The notes under the pieces were generated by a model. That model had not been told where the DNA came from and made no database searches. It saw only the letters and a list, made by a program, of their open reading frames with translations. The translations under genes were made by a program, and so were the position numbers. 64,000 nt of DNA from Acidovorax sp. SUPP3334. GTDB taxonomy: Bacteria; Pseudomonadota; Gammaproteobacteria; Burkholderiales; Burkholderiaceae_C. Of the stretch, positions 45,986-54,534 are shown piece after piece (position 1 is the first letter of the stretch; each line of letters begins with the position of its first letter). The DNA is taken from NCBI RefSeq assembly GCF_030159055.1, contig NZ_BQXQ01000026.1, positions 1-64,000 of the forward strand, given 5' to 3'.

Positions 45986-47125
45986 TCACCCGCCGATGTA
46001 GCTCATTTCCACCCGCCGGGCGCCTTGGCCGGCATCGGGCGGCAGGCTGCTGCGCAGTTCCGAGTAGCGGTCGCCGCGGCCGTTCCAGATGGCCGCCACG
46101 GCGGCGGCGATGTCGGCCTCGGTGCCCCCGCCGCGCAGCAGGCTGCGCAGGTCCCAGCCCTGGGTGGCGAAAAGGCACAGGTACAGGCGGCCTTCCATCG
46201 ACAGGCGGGCGCGGTTGCAGTCGCCGCAAAACGCCTGCGTGACGCTGCCGATCACTCCCACCTCGCCCAGCGACGCGTCGTGCTGGCCGCTGGCGTCGGC
46301 GTAGCCCCAGCGGCGGGCGGTTTCACCCGGGGCAAGTTCCGGCAACGGGACCAGGGGAAGGTGGGCCTGCAAACGCTCGATCACGTCGGCGCAGGGCAGC
46401 ACCTCGTCCATGCGCCAGCCGTTGGTGGCGCCCACGTCCATGTATTCGATGAAGCGCAGCGTCACGCCCGTGCCGCGAAAATGCCGCGCCATGGGGACGA
46501 TTTCGTGGTCGTTGGTGCCGCGCTTGACCACCATGTTGACCTTGATGCGCGAAAACCCCGCCGCCAGCGCTGCATCGATGCCGGCCAGCACTTCGGCCAC
46601 GGGAAAGTCCACATCGTTCATGTGCCGAAACACCGAGTCCTGCAGGCTGTCCAGGCTGACGGTGAGGCGGTTGAGCCCCGCGCTCTTGAGCGCCCGGGCC
46701 TTGCGGGCCAGCAGCGAACCGTTGGTGGTGAGCGTCAGGTCCGGCGCGGTGCCGTCGGCCAGGCGCAGTTCGGACAGCATGTCGACCAGGTTTTCGATGT
46801 GCTTGCGCAGCAGGGGCTCGCCGCCCGTCAGGCGGATCTTGCGCACGCCGTGCGCGACGAAGACATGGGCCAGCCGGGTGATCTCCTCGAAGCTGAGCAG
46901 TGCGCTGTGCGGCAGGTAGGGGTAGTCCTTGTCGAACACCTCCTTGGGCATGCAGTACGCGCAGCGGAAGTTGCAGCGGTCGGTGACGCTGATGCGCAGG
47001 TCCCGCAGCGGGCGCCCCAGCGTGTCGATGAGCCGCCCTGTCGGGGCCGCCACCGCGCCCTGCGGCACGGCGGGGCGCAGCGCCGCGATGCGCTGGTCCA
47101 CCAGGGGGATGACACGTTCAGCCAT
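45986..47125 (-). CDS. moaA: GTP 3',8-cyclase MoaA
   Basis: A 379-residue radical SAM enzyme for the first step of molybdenum cofactor synthesis. The N-terminal cluster motif is CNFRCAYCM, the SAM-binding GGEP motif is [16 protein letters not shown], and the C-terminal cluster is [22 protein letters not shown]. The protein ends in the essential GG pair (SYIGG). The start at 47125 is preferred to 47161. First gene of the cofactor operon. Confidence 0.96.
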   Translation of the reverse strand: MAERVIPLVDQRIAALRPAVPQGAVAAPTGRLIDTLGRPLRDLRISVTDRCNFRCAYCMPKEVFDKDYPYLPHSALLSFEEITRLAHVFVAHGVRKIRLTGGEPLLRKHIENLVDMLSELRLADGTAPDLTLTTNGSLLARKARALKSAGLNRLTVSLDSLQDSVFRHMNDVDFPVAEVLAGIDAALAAGFSRIKVNMVVKRGTNDHEIVPMARHFRGTGVTLRFIEYMDVGATNGWRMDEVLPCADVIERLQAHLPLVPLPELAPGETARRWGYADASGQHDASLGEVGVIGSVTQAFCGDCNRARLSMEGRLYLCLFATQGWDLRSLLRGGGTEADIAAAVAAIWNGRGDRYSELRSSLPPDAGQGARRVEMSYIGG

Positions 47126-47191
47126 GGGCGGATTTTGCCGCATGGTCCCAATAGGGGTCATTGCCGTCCCGGGCAGCGTGGCGGGCGGCGG

Positions 47192-47962
47192 TCAGACGCA
47201 GCGGGCGCCGTCCACTTCGATGCAGACGCCGCTCACGAAGGCGGCCTCGTCGCTGGCCAGGTAGAGCGCGGCGTTGGCGACGTCGAGCGCCGTGGAAAAG
47301 CGCCCCAGCGGAATGGAGGCCAGAAACTTCGCGCGGCGCGCGTCGTCCACGGGGCCGCCGGCGAATTCGGCGGCCAGGCCCGTGTCGGGGTTGAACACGG
47401 GGTTGATGCAGTTCACGCGGATGTTGTCGGGCCCCAGTTCGGCGGCCATCGACTTGCTGGTGATGATGACCGCGCCCTTCGACCCGTTGTACCAGGTGAG
47501 GCCGGGCCGCGGCCGCAGGCCTGCCGTGGAGGCGATGTTGATGAAGCTGCCGCCCGCCGCGCCTGGGTTGGCGCGCATCGCGGGCACGGCGTGAATGGCC
47601 GAGAGGTAAATGCTTTTGACGTTGATGGCATAGACCTTGTCGAACTCTTGCTCGCTCACCTCCAGCATGGGGCGGTTGCGGTGCGTCCAGCCGGCGTTGT
47701 TGACGACCACGTCGAGCCGCCCGTGCAGGCGCACGGCTTCGGCCACCAGGGCCTTGACCTCGTCCGACCGGGTGACGTCGGCCGCGAAGAAGTCCGCCGT
47801 GCCGCCAGCGGCGCGGATCTCGGCCACCACGCGCTGGCCGCCCATGGCCTGGATGTCGTTGACGATGACCCGGCCGCCCTCGGCCGCGAGCCGTTTGGCG
47901 ATGCCTTCGCCGATGCCGTTGCCAGCGCCGGTGACGATGATGGATTTGCCGTGCATGCGCAT
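47192..47962 (-). CDS. Short-chain dehydrogenase/reductase
   Basis: A 256-residue classical SDR. The cofactor loop is VTGAGNGIGEGIAKRL, the structural motif is NNAG, the catalytic serine is in INIASTAG and the YxxxK pair is WYNGSKGAVI. The aspartate in VNDIQ suggests NAD preference. The substrate cannot be told from sequence. It follows the LodB-like gene on the same strand, 46 bp away, with a repeat copy in between. Confidence 0.88.
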   Translation of the reverse strand: MRMHGKSIIVTGAGNGIGEGIAKRLAAEGGRVIVNDIQAMGGQRVVAEIRAAGGTADFFAADVTRSDEVKALVAEAVRLHGRLDVVVNNAGWTHRNRPMLEVSEQEFDKVYAINVKSIYLSAIHAVPAMRANPGAAGGSFINIASTAGLRPRPGLTWYNGSKGAVIITSKSMAAELGPDNIRVNCINPVFNPDTGLAAEFAGGPVDDARRAKFLASIPLGRFSTALDVANAALYLASDEAAFVSGVCIEVDGARCV

Positions 47963-47977
47963 GAAGCCTCCGTTGGC

Positions 47978-48032
47978 GCTATGTTTTCGATAGCTGCCTG
48001 CGCAATACCTACCAAGGCATATGCGGGTTTTT
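47978..48032. repeat. Dispersed ~50-bp repeat, copy 5 (SDR-LodB junction)
   Basis: gctatgttttcgatagctgcc followed by a tgcgcaatacc...atatgcgggtttt block. The right side differs from other copies. It supplies the last codons and the stop (48009) of the LodB-like gene and reaches into the spacer before the SDR. Confidence 0.65.
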
Positions 48033-49376
48033 ATCCGAACCTGCCTCGCGGCGGGCTGCCGTGCGCTGCGCGGGCGGCCAGGGCAGTGTAGCGACGGGCT
48101 TGCCTGCCTGGGGCCCCGGCGCTGCCTCTTGCGCGACAGCAGGGCCGGCCTGGCGCCGTGCCCAGAAGGCGGAGTCCGGCCAGCGGGTCTCCATGGCGTA
48201 GAAGCCCTGCAGCTGCTTGCGGTAGACGCGGTGGATGTCGCGCAGGTGGTCCGCATAGCGTTCGGTCGCCTGCAGGTCGCCGGACTCGCAGGCCAGCAAG
48301 GCCTGAGCGGCGCGCAGCCCCGTATAGAGCGCGTTGCCGATGCCTTTGGACGAGAGCGGATCGAAGGCGAGGGCCGCATCGCCCACCGCGAGCCAGTTCG
48401 CGCCCGCTGCACGGTCGAGTTCGGCGCTGCAGGCATCGGCGCCCTGGGTGGCGCCATGCGGGCGGTAGCCGTGTTCGGCGCAGAGGGCGCCCAGGTGCGT
48501 GGTGCGCTGCAGGTGCTGCCACAGGCCGCAGTCCTCCAGCAGGGCGCGGCGGTCCATCAGGTCGGCGTCGCCCAGAAAGGCCACCACGCGCTCGCCGCTG
48601 GGCAGCAGCACGCTGTACCACCAGCCGTCCTCCACGGCCTCGACCCAGGTGCGCCCGTCCAGATCGGTGCGCGTGTCGCTGCGCAGGCGCTGGTAGAAAG
48701 CCAGCAGCCGGTCGTAGTGGCGGCGGCTGGCACCCAGCCGGCAGGCCTGCGCGGCCACGCGGCCGGTGGCGTCGATCAGCCAGCGCGCGGTCACGGGGGA
48801 CAGCGGCTCGCCGGGGCGGCGCAACTGCAGGCGGTGCGGCGCACCGGGCGGCGGGAGCGCATCGGGCCCAGGCCCGGCAACCGGGCCGGTTCCGAGGGCT
48901 GGTTCCGCTCCCGTCTCTGTCCTTGCCCCCGCCTTGGAGGCGGCTTCATCGGCATCGCCGATCTGCACATGGGTGGCCAGGGCGACCTCGCAGCCGGCTT
49001 CGGCCGCTGCCGCGCGCAGCGTGCCGTCGAAGCGCACGCGGTCCAGCTGCAATCCTTCGCCGTGCAGTTGCCGCAGCGTGTCGTTGGCATGCCCGGCCAG
49101 TCCGCCCCAATAGGCCAGGGTGCCGTAGCTGGGGCGGTGGCCGTCCGCCATAACGCGGTCCAGCACGCCCAGGTCGTCCAGCAGGCTGCGCACCAGCGGC
49201 GGCAGCCCTTCGCCGATGCGAAAGGCCCGCTCGCCGCCGCCGTCTGCCAGCAGCACGCGCAGGCCGGCGCGGGCCAGGGGAATGGCGCAGGCGGCGCCGG
49301 CCGGGCCGCCGCCGGCGATGGCCACGTCGAACGCCTGTTCGGCCTGCGGCGCCGGTTTGAACGTTTCCACCCGCAC
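48009..49376 (-). CDS. lodB: LodB-like FAD-dependent protein, partner of the LodA-like oxidase
   Basis: A 455-residue flavoprotein of the GG-reductase/halogenase-like class. The FAD loop is VAIAGGGPAGAACAIPLARAGLRV near the N-terminus, and the second FAD contact is WLAVGDAALAFDPLSSKGIGNALYTG. LodB proteins are needed to build the cysteine tryptophylquinone of the LodA oxidase encoded next to them. Here it follows the LodA-like gene by 4 bp. The start is taken as GTG 49376 (GTG 49370 is possible); the frame extends to 49508 inside the upstream gene. An Ala/Gly/Pro-rich loop (about residues 138-170) and a C-terminal tail partly formed by a dispersed repeat are unusual. Confidence 0.8.
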   Translation of the reverse strand: MRVETFKPAPQAEQAFDVAIAGGGPAGAACAIPLARAGLRVLLADGGGERAFRIGEGLPPLVRSLLDDLGVLDRVMADGHRPSYGTLAYWGGLAGHANDTLRQLHGEGLQLDRVRFDGTLRAAAAEAGCEVALATHVQIGDADEAASKAGARTETGAEPALGTGPVAGPGPDALPPPGAPHRLQLRRPGEPLSPVTARWLIDATGRVAAQACRLGASRRHYDRLLAFYQRLRSDTRTDLDGRTWVEAVEDGWWYSVLLPSGERVVAFLGDADLMDRRALLEDCGLWQHLQRTTHLGALCAEHGYRPHGATQGADACSAELDRAAGANWLAVGDAALAFDPLSSKGIGNALYTGLRAAQALLACESGDLQATERYADHLRDIHRVYRKQLQGFYAMETRWPDSAFWARRQAGPAVAQEAAPGPQAGKPVATLPWPPAQRTAARREAGSDKNPHMPW

Positions 49377-49380
49377 GCGC

Positions 49381-52300
49381 TCAGCCGCCCGCAGGGCGCC
49401 GGCGCACCGGCAGCGGGGCGGCCTGGGCTTCCGCGTGCGAACCGAAGTTGGCACCGTGGGGCAGGGGGCGCGCCTTGAGCGCCTTGGGGTTGGGCTGCAT
49501 CGCCGCATCGCCCAGCGCCTTGAAACCGGCCATGGGCGCGCGGGGTGCGGCCAGGGCGGCTTCGCTCAGGCTGGCGGCATCGGCCGGAGCGACGTCGGGG
49601 CCGTACGACGCGACCATCATCTGCGCCGCGAATGCCGGGTCGTCCGCCACCCCCGGTCGCACTTCCAGCAGGCCCATCGATCCGAAGATGCGGACCATTT
49701 CCTCCATCTGCCCGGCCGTGGTGCCGTGCAGCGGCTTGTTCCAGCTGGTGCGGTTGGAGAAGGCCTCGATGCGCCGGGCCATGGGCTGCTGCGGGTCCAC
49801 CACGATGGCATAGTCCTCGGCCGTCAGCACGTGGTTGGGCACACGGGCTGGCCAGAAGGTCGGGGCGAACGGGTCGTAGGCGGTGTCGTAGCCCGCGCGG
49901 CAATAGGCCGTGTCGGCCTGCCAGGGCAGCCCCATCCAGCGGTTGATGTCGCCCGGCCCCTGGGCATAGAGCGGGCCTTGGGCCGACAGGGCGGTGGCCT
50001 GGTCGAGCGTGGGGCCGTAGCTGGGCGCGGCAACGCCCTCTGGGCGCTGGCGGATGCGAAAGGGGCTGCTGTAGAGCGTCAGGTGGCGCATGGGCCACGT
50101 CATTTCGCAGCCGGGGTGGAAGGCGTCGGCCAGGCAGAACTCCAACGCGGCCCGATCGAGCGTGGCGGGCTGCTGTGCCAGCGGCACATCGTCGATGCTG
50201 GCCGGCAAGGGGCGGGCCGCGTCCCAATCGGAGACGAAGTCGCCCTGCACCCAGCGCGCCAGCACGTCGCTCTGGGTCTGGCTGATGCTGGCGTTCTGGC
50301 GGGGGCTCTGGCCGGCCGGCACGGTCATGGCGTCGCCGTACAGCCAGGGCCAGGGCAACTGGTTGCCGTCCGTGGGCTCGGGCGGACGAAAGCTGTTGAA
50401 CACCTGCCGGCGCAGCTCGGCGTTGGGGTCGTAGGCGCCCGCGGGCGGCAGGGCGGACAGCCGCTCGATCAGCGCGGGGTTCTCGAAGTCGTACTGCCCC
50501 TGGTGGCCGAACAGCGTGGCGAAGCCCTGGTTCACCCATTGCAGGCCCGACAGGCGCTGCAGGATCGGGTACACGTCGTCGGCGAACGAAATGCTGGCCG
50601 GCGTGGGCAGCCAGCCGGCCTGCACGTACAGGTTCTGCAGCAGGTCGTACATCGTGCGCTGGGTCTTGACCTGCGGGGCGTAGTTGGGCGGTGCGGTCAC
50701 CACCCAGGCGGATTCGACCGCAATGGACTGGCCCTCGATGCGCACCGTGGCCGAGACCGGGCCGTCGCAGGTGTCGTCGTACCAGCCGTCGGCATTGATG
50801 AACGAATCGCCATCGGCGGGGTTGAAGATCGGGCTTTTCGTGGGCGAAGCCGAGACGCCGGGACCCGGCAGAAAAACCAGCCGGCCGCTGGCGTCGGTCT
50901 GCAGCTCGCCGATCTGGACCGGCACGCCGGTGAATTGCCCGGTGCATGGCACCGGCGCCGCATCGCGGCCTGCGATGCGCTGCATGCCGGCGTCGATCAC
51001 CAGCGCGCTGCGCACCGTCGCCTTGGCATTGCGCAGCGGCAACTGGGTCGTTGCCGCTTCCGGAATGTCGAGCGCGATCTGCCACTGGTACCAGGCCGCC
51101 TTGCTGTTGGCGACGTGCACCGACCATTCGATGTCGGCCCAGTCCGAAGTCAGCTCGCGCACCACGTCGCCCGCGGCGTTGTAGCCGTAGATGCGGAACT
51201 GCGCCGCCTCGCGCTTGAGCGCTCCGGCCGCGTCGCGGTAAAACCCCTGGGGCTGCGGCGGCGGGCTCACCACCTGCGGGCCCAGGTAGAACTCTTTGGC
51301 GCTGTTGCCCACCCGCGCGATGCCGATGGCCGGGTGGATGGCGGCGCGCACGATGCGCGTGTCCTTCGCGGCGGGGTAGTCCACGCCGGGGGCGTATTGC
51401 GCGGGCCGCGGCACCACGGGCTCGCCCAGCGGCACGCCGTTCACGTTGCGCCGGTTTTCGGACGAGGCCCGGTACACGGCCTTGCGTGCCTCGGCGATGC
51501 TGCCCATGGGCATGTGCTCGGGCAGGGCATGCCAGGGGTTGTAGGCGAGGTTTTCGCCGTACGGGGACTGGCCCCGCGCATCCAGATCCTGCTGGGGCAG
51601 CTCGAGAATGCCGACTTCGATGGGCACGCTGGCCTGCTCGCTCCAGCGCACGGTGGCGGCGTCGAGCGGCATGTCGTGGTCGTTGGTCTGGAACTGCACC
51701 AGGAAGCGAAAGCGCGCCGGGCCCTTGCGCAGGCGGGCGTGCAGGTCGGCGCGCAGGTAGAAGGGGTCGTCGAAGTCCGGTGGCCCATCAGCCGGCGGCG
51801 CCTGCAGCGGCTCGACCTTGTATTTGACGAAGCGGCCCTGGCCGAAGCAAGACGGCAGCACGCTCCAGTAGTCGGTGGCGAGCACGGAATCCACCGTCTT
51901 TTCCATGTCGTTCAGGATCTGCGCGGTGACGGGGTGCGCCTTCAGGTACGCATCGCCCCGGCCGTGCAGCGATTCGCAGGTGAACTCGCACATGTCCCGG
52001 GCCGTGTCGGTGAAGAACACGTCGTGGTTCTGCAGGATGAAGTCGTGCGTGGTGGCATCCTGGTCGGGCTCCAGCAGCTTGCGGCCCTGGACCCCGAAGA
52101 GCTTGATGGCGATGCCCGTCGTGCCCTTCAAGTCCGGTTTGCCTGGCTGCACGTCGGCGGAAAAGCGCACCCACACCGGGTACTCCGGCGCCTGCCCGAA
52201 CACGCCCACCCTCAACTCGGGCGGCAAGCCGGGATCGACGATGAACTTGCCGTGCGTCGCGCCATGCAGGCGAAGGAACACCGGCCGCGTGGCCGGGTCG

Positions 52301-52476
52301 CGCCCGGCAGCCATGCCTTTGCCCTGGAAGTAATCGACGAACAGCTGCTTGAGCCCGGCCACGGGATCGGTGTCGCAGCAACAGGGGCTGGCCGGCAGGG
52401 TGGGGGGCAAGGTGATGGGGGTGCCGTTGCTGGCGCTGGTGGCCGACGGCGTGGCTGGAACAGACGTGCTTTTCAT
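49381..52476 (-). CDS. Catalase-like domain fused to a LodA/GoxA-like CTQ quinoprotein oxidase
   Basis: A 1031-residue two-part protein. Residues ~40-348 form a haem-catalase-superfamily domain: RPVFLRLHGATHGKF with the expected distal His71, DFILQNHDVFFTDTARDM with Asn150, and NPWHALPEHMPMGSIAEARKAVY near its end. Residues ~372-1031 form a LodA-like domain: IVRAAIHPAIGIARVGNS, the SDWADIEWSVHVANSKAAWYQW block, and GWYDDTCDGPVSATV. Candidate quinone-forming residues are Cys790 (HPGCEMTW) and Trp852 (GLPWQADTAYC), 62 apart; in Marinomonas LodA the pair is 65 apart. LodA enzymes oxidise amino acids and release ammonia and H2O2, so the fused catalase could remove or use the peroxide. A CCC run is at residues 32-34. 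Good ribosome binding site (gagggttgcg). Substrate unknown. Confidence 0.85.
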   Translation of the reverse strand: MKSTSVPATPSATSASNGTPITLPPTLPASPCCCDTDPVAGLKQLFVDYFQGKGMAAGRDPATRPVFLRLHGATHGKFIVDPGLPPELRVGVFGQAPEYPVWVRFSADVQPGKPDLKGTTGIAIKLFGVQGRKLLEPDQDATTHDFILQNHDVFFTDTARDMCEFTCESLHGRGDAYLKAHPVTAQILNDMEKTVDSVLATDYWSVLPSCFGQGRFVKYKVEPLQAPPADGPPDFDDPFYLRADLHARLRKGPARFRFLVQFQTNDHDMPLDAATVRWSEQASVPIEVGILELPQQDLDARGQSPYGENLAYNPWHALPEHMPMGSIAEARKAVYRASSENRRNVNGVPLGEPVVPRPAQYAPGVDYPAAKDTRIVRAAIHPAIGIARVGNSAKEFYLGPQVVSPPPQPQGFYRDAAGALKREAAQFRIYGYNAAGDVVRELTSDWADIEWSVHVANSKAAWYQWQIALDIPEAATTQLPLRNAKATVRSALVIDAGMQRIAGRDAAPVPCTGQFTGVPVQIGELQTDASGRLVFLPGPGVSASPTKSPIFNPADGDSFINADGWYDDTCDGPVSATVRIEGQSIAVESAWVVTAPPNYAPQVKTQRTMYDLLQNLYVQAGWLPTPASISFADDVYPILQRLSGLQWVNQGFATLFGHQGQYDFENPALIERLSALPPAGAYDPNAELRRQVFNSFRPPEPTDGNQLPWPWLYGDAMTVPAGQSPRQNASISQTQSDVLARWVQGDFVSDWDAARPLPASIDDVPLAQQPATLDRAALEFCLADAFHPGCEMTWPMRHLTLYSSPFRIRQRPEGVAAPSYGPTLDQATALSAQGPLYAQGPGDINRWMGLPWQADTAYCRAGYDTAYDPFAPTFWPARVPNHVLTAEDYAIVVDPQQPMARRIEAFSNRTSWNKPLHGTTAGQMEEMVRIFGSMGLLEVRPGVADDPAFAAQMMVASYGPDVAPADAASLSEAALAAPRAPMAGFKALGDAAMQPNPKALKARPLPHGANFGSHAEAQAAPLPVRRRPAGG

Positions 52477-52643
52477 CGCAACCCTCCTTTTGTTTTATGA
52501 ATCTTCCTGGGACGATGAACGCTCCCGTCCCAACCGAGGCGCTGGCGCCGTTCAGGTTTGGGAACCAAGCATTCTGCGGGGGAAGCCTGCCGGTTTTATT
52601 CAGGGTTTCCACGGGGTGGAAAAACCGTGAAAAAGCGAAGAGT

Positions 52644-52696
52644 CGGTTTTGGCGGACGTCGATGGGCCAGCGAGCGCCGCAGGCTGGCCAAAACCG
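52644..52696. other. Nested inverted repeats in the lodA-sodA intergenic region
   Basis: cggttttggc (52644-52653) is repeated inverted as gccaaaaccg (52687-52696). A second pair, ggccagc (52665-52671) and gctggcc (52683-52689), shares its right arm with the first, so the two stems exclude each other. The remaining part of the 361-bp gap between the oxidase and sodA holds the Fur box and a small hairpin (tttccac/gtggaaa near 52608) but no gene. Confidence 0.45.
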
Positions 52697-52712
52697 TGCG
52701 GCAGATATGGTG

Positions 52713-52731
52713 AATGAAAATTATTATCATT
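52713..52731. promoter_or_regulatory. Fur box upstream of sodA
   Basis: aatgaaaattattatcatt matches the 19-bp Fur palindrome AATGATAATnATTATCATT at all but one position. It lies 107 bp before the sodA start and 237 bp from the start of the divergent catalase-LodA gene. It implies repression when iron is plentiful and could act on both transcripts. Confidence 0.75.
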
Positions 52732-52837
52732 TGAGAAATGGCCTTTCCCTGCCTGGCTTACCTATCTGGCTTTAGGTCGCGCAGGCAGCGTGCAGGTCGC
52801 CGGTCATCCGTTCCATCCCTTGTCGAAAGTGAAAACC

Positions 52838-53470
52838 ATGCCCCATACGCTTCCCGCCTTGCCCTATGCCTACGACGCGCTCGAACCCCACATCGACGCG
52901 CAGACGATGGAAATCCACCACACCAAGCACCATCAGGCTTACGTCAACAACCTGAACGCCGCGCTGGGAGGCACGCCCCAGGCCGACCTATCCATCGATG
53001 CGCTGGTGGCCCAGGTGCAGACCCTGCCCGAGAAGCTGCAGGCGCCCGTGCGCAACAACGGCGGCGGGCACGCCAACCACAGCCTGTTCTGGACCGTGAT
53101 GGCGCCGGCCGGGCAGGGCGGTGGCGGCCAGCCTTCCGGCGAACTGGCCCAGGCCATCGATGCAGACCTGGGCGGTTTCGATGCTTTCAAGGAGGCCTTC
53201 ACCAAGGCCGCGCTCACCCGCTTCGGCAGCGGCTGGGCCTGGCTGTCCGTCACGCCCGCGGGCAAGCTCGTGGTGGAGAGCAGCGGCAACCAGGACAGCC
53301 CGCTGATGGCCGGCCTGCTGTCGGGCAACACACCCATCCTGGGCCTGGATGTGTGGGAACACGCCTACTACCTCAAGTACCAAAACCGCCGTCCCGAGTA
53401 CATCGCTGCGTTCTATAACGTCGTGCGCTGGGACGAAGTGGCGCGCCGCTTCGCGAAAGCGCGCGGTTGA
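52838..53470 (+). CDS. sodA: Superoxide dismutase, Mn-type
   Basis: A 210-residue Fe/Mn superoxide dismutase. Metal ligands lie in [24 protein letters not shown] and [15 protein letters not shown]. The [18 protein letters not shown] and [12 protein letters not shown] stretches match Mn-using enzymes rather than the FNNAAQ.WNH and TTPLT of Fe enzymes. It turns superoxide into H2O2 and O2. The start at 52838 ([18 protein letters not shown]) fits the family. The upstream Fur box fits known induction of Mn-SOD under iron limitation. It is divergent from the catalase-LodA gene. Confidence 0.93.
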   Translation: MPHTLPALPYAYDALEPHIDAQTMEIHHTKHHQAYVNNLNAALGGTPQADLSIDALVAQVQTLPEKLQAPVRNNGGGHANHSLFWTVMAPAGQGGGGQPSGELAQAIDADLGGFDAFKEAFTKAALTRFGSGWAWLSVTPAGKLVVESSGNQDSPLMAGLLSGNTPILGLDVWEHAYYLKYQNRRPEYIAAFYNVVRWDEVARRFAKARG

Positions 53471-53550
53471 CGCCCAGGCGCTGCCGCAGCGACGCTTCGC
53501 CCAGACCGTTTCCCTGATTCCATAAACGACACCTTCCTCCCACCGGGGCC

Positions 53551-54456
53551 ATGCACGTGAACGCTGACGACACACTTTCCGGCCGAACCGGCTGGCGGAT
53601 GCGCAAGTGGCTGGGCGTGGCCATCGCGGTGGCGGGGGTGCTGGTGCTGGGCCAGCAGTTCATGCAGTTTCTGGCCGGCAATCCGCGGGTGGAGCAGGCA
53701 TGGCACGGCGGACTGGTGGCGGCGCTGGCGACTGCGCTGGGCACGCTGCCGGTGGTGTTTTCGCAGCGCCTGTCCGAGAAGGTGCAAGACACGCTGTTCG
53801 GCTTCGGGGCCGGGGTGATGCTGGCGGCCTGCTCGTTCTCGCTGATCATTCCCGGCATTGCGGCGGCCCGGTCGGCAGGCGTGGGGGCCTGGGGCGCGGG
53901 CGGCATCATCGGCACGTCCATCCTGCTGGGTGGCCTCGCGCTGCTGGTGATGGAGCGGCTGCTGCCGCACGAGCATTTCATCAAGGGCGTGGAGGGCAGC
54001 CCGTCGCCGCGCACGCTGCGGCGCACCTGGCTGTTCGTCTTCGCGATCGCCTTGCACAACCTGCCCGAAGGCCTGGCCATCGGCGTGGCCTATGGCGGGG
54101 CCGATGCGCTGCGTGCCGGCACGCTCACGGCCGGCATCGCCATCCAGGACGTGCCCGAGGGCCTGGTGGTGGCCGTGGCCCTGCTGGCCGCGGGCTACAA
54201 GCGCTGGCTGGCCGTGGGGCTGGGCATGGCGTCGGGCCTGGTGGAGCCGCTGGGCGCCGTGCTGGGCGCCACGGTGATCGGTATTTCTGCGAATCTGCTG
54301 CCCTGGGGGCTGGGGTTCGCGGCTGGCGCGATGCTGTTCGTCATCAGCCACGAGATCATTCCCGAGTCTCACCGCAAGGGCCACGAAGCCTGGGCCACGG
54401 GTGGCCTGATGATCGGCTTCGTGATCATGATGGTCCTGGACACGGCGCTGGGCTGA
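53551..54456 (+). CDS. ZIP-family metal transporter
   Basis: A 301-residue protein with about eight membrane segments. The ZIP signature is FAIALHNLPEGLAIGVAYGGADALRAG, with the second metal motif IQDVPEGLVVAVAL and a third segment FVISHEIIPESHRKGHE. ZIP proteins import or release Zn2+, Fe2+ or Mn2+. The neighbouring iron-regulated Mn-SOD makes Mn or Fe a possible substrate, but this is inference. The gene starts 80 bp after sodA and is followed by a dispersed repeat. Confidence 0.88.
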   Translation: MHVNADDTLSGRTGWRMRKWLGVAIAVAGVLVLGQQFMQFLAGNPRVEQAWHGGLVAALATALGTLPVVFSQRLSEKVQDTLFGFGAGVMLAACSFSLIIPGIAAARSAGVGAWGAGGIIGTSILLGGLALLVMERLLPHEHFIKGVEGSPSPRTLRRTWLFVFAIALHNLPEGLAIGVAYGGADALRAGTLTAGIAIQDVPEGLVVAVALLAAGYKRWLAVGLGMASGLVEPLGAVLGATVIGISANLLPWGLGFAAGAMLFVISHEIIPESHRKGHEAWATGGLMIGFVIMMVLDTALG

Positions 54457-54480
54457 TCCCGCAGCCTTTGCATCAAAAAA

Positions 54481-54531
54481 GCCTCCAGCGCAATATCCAC
54501 TAGGGGGTATTGCTATTAAATTAGTAGCAAT
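54481..54531. repeat. Dispersed ~50-bp repeat, copy 6 (ZIP-ALDH gap)
   Basis: gcctccagcgcaatatccac then tagggggtattgctattaaattagtagcaat: a complete copy in the opposite orientation to copies 2-4, with the gcctccagcgcaat end first. It lies between convergent genes and may double as a terminator. Confidence 0.75.
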
Positions 54532-54534
54532 CGA

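Noticed and set aside
45320-48091. 923-codon open frame on the plus strand across mobA-moaA-SDR
   Set aside because: It crosses three well-supported opposite-strand genes and has no recognisable protein features.
49216-52500. 1094-codon open frame on the plus strand opposite the catalase-LodA gene
   Set aside because: Composition is His/Gln/Arg/Gly-rich with no domain; the minus strand gives clear catalase and LodA motifs. It arises from high GC and codon bias.
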